This document shows, in pieces, positions 63,302 through 64,000 of a DNA stretch of 64,000 bases. The position numbers and the translations under genes were made by a program. Position 1 is the first letter of the stretch; each line of letters starts with the position of its first letter. The stretch is from PCPOR2b sp965220385 (GTDB lineage: Bacteria > Poribacteria > WGA-4E > PCPOR2b): NCBI GenBank assembly GCA_965220385.1, contig OZ244825.1:5456001-5520000 (forward strand), in the 5' to 3' direction. Under the pieces are notes generated by a model. It worked only from the letters and a program-made list of their open reading frames with translations, made no database searches and had not been told where the DNA came from.

Positions 63302-64000
63302 ATGCTTGAGAAATTAAAAGAAATAGAAGAAAAATATTTAGAAATAGAAAAAAATTTAGCCGATCCTGCGCAAATTGCTGATCAGCAAAATTTACAAAAT
63401 CTTGCAAAGTCGCACGCAGAACTCGCGCCGATTGTGTCAAAGTACACGACGTATCAAAAAACAGCAAAAGAGATTGAAGATACCTCCGCCCTGCTCGAAC
63501 AAGAGACCGATGCAGAGTTTATCGCTTTTGCTAAACAGGAACTTGACGCGTTAACTGAGCAGAAAAACGGCTTAGAAGCGGAACTGAAGGTTTTGCTAAT
63601 CCCCAAGGATGCGAATGATGAGAAGAATGTAATTGTCGAGGTTCGAGCAGGAACAGGGGGTGAAGAAGCAAGTTTATTTGCTGGCGAACTTTTCCGGATG
63701 TATTCAAGATACGCTGATCAGAAAGGCTGGAAAACAGAGCTTCTCAACTCTAACGCAACCGGCTTGAAGGGCTTCAAAGAGATTATCTTTTCAATCAACG
63801 GGAACCGAGCATACAGCCGACTAAAGTTTGAGGGTGGTACACATCGCGTGCAGCGCGTTCCCACAACGGAGGCTAGTGGTCGAATCCACACATCAGCGGT
63901 AACGGTCGCCGTATTAGCGGAAGCGGAAGAGGTTGATCTCAAAATCGATGCGGAAGATCTGCGGATTGAAGCGTTCCGTTCATCGGGACCGGGCGGGCAG
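63302..64000 (+). CDS. prfA: Peptide chain release factor 1, N-terminal 233 codons
   Basis: Runs off the right edge. MLEKLKEIEEKYLEIEKNLA, then VEVRAGTGGEEASLFAGELF and RVQRVPTTEASGRIHTSAVTV. The peptide anticodon region is not yet fully distinct (the PxT type of RF1, here VPTTE), but EAFRSSGPGGQ places the GGQ motif at 231-233, exactly the last codon of the window. Identity as RF1 rather than RF2 rests on the missing programmed frameshift and on the rpmE neighbourhood. Confidence 0.92.
   Translation, partial: MLEKLKEIEEKYLEIEKNLADPAQIADQQNLQNLAKSHAELAPIVSKYTTYQKTAKEIEDTSALLEQETDAEFIAFAKQELDALTEQKNGLEAELKVLLIPKDANDEKNVIVEVRAGTGGEEASLFAGELFRMYSRYADQKGWKTELLNSNATGLKGFKEIIFSINGNRAYSRLKFEGGTHRVQRVPTTEASGRIHTSAVTVAVLAEAEEVDLKIDAEDLRIEAFRSSGPGGQ

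Overview
The window looks like a chromosomal contig from an uncultivated bacterium, most plausibly Candidatus Poribacteria or a near relative (inference, not proven). The pointers are secreted proteins ending in type I dockerin-like repeats, many Gfo/Idh/MocA oxidoreductases and TIM-barrel sugar isomerases, a phytanoyl-CoA dioxygenase, an M81/MlrC protein, a DUF362 protein, YCF48 and TPR surface proteins, and an actinobacterial-type inositol-phosphate synthase. Base composition looks moderate throughout. No rRNA, tRNA or CRISPR array was recognised.

Layout. 1-7.6 kb: partial amidohydrolase, secreted YCF48/BNR propeller, small RHH and DUF805 proteins, an orphan HigA antitoxin beside a decayed HigB toxin, a 161-bp MITE, glycine oxidase, then a long non-coding stretch before an RRM RNA-binding protein. 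7.6-14.5 kb: a minus-strand housekeeping block (pyrE, ymdB-like, xseA, xseB, dxs, tlyA) ending in an oxidoreductase. 14.7-25.9 kb: sugar isomerase, MlrC-like M81 protein, inositol-1-phosphate synthase, a pair of SDR proteins, a glycerophosphodiesterase, a frameshifted aminotransferase, a single-chain MntA-HepT toxin-antitoxin fusion, lgt and chrA. 26-34.8 kb: P-loop kinase, oxidoreductase, metallophosphoesterase, Crp regulator with a glycosyltransferase, a YceI protein with Asn-Pro-Cys repeats, TPR and LamG-like secreted proteins. 35-46.2 kb: VOC/isomerase/DUF362 genes, a beta-propeller glycosidase-like protein, a matrixin-TPR fusion, copA, leuD and a DUF433/DUF5615 toxin-antitoxin pair, with further MITE copies and palindromic repeats.

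46.3-53.9 kb is the most unusual part. Three tandem paralogous genes each encode a signal peptide, leucine-rich repeats, a TIM-barrel glycosidase-like domain, a beta-sandwich and a terminal dockerin. The third is split by a 1037-bp IS4-like element that is flanked by a 9-bp target duplication. Removing the IS and one duplication restores the reading frame exactly. 54-58.4 kb holds sugar and secondary-metabolite catabolism genes. 58.8-64 kb has an ABC ATPase without a permease, then rho behind a long leader, rpmE, a phyH gene, and prfA cut by the window end exactly at its GGQ motif.

Functionally, the window combines ordinary core genes with a large accessory set for carbohydrate and osmolyte breakdown, surface and extracellular proteins, and small toxin-antitoxin modules. 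MITEs, one IS and palindromic repeats have reshaped the intergenic regions.
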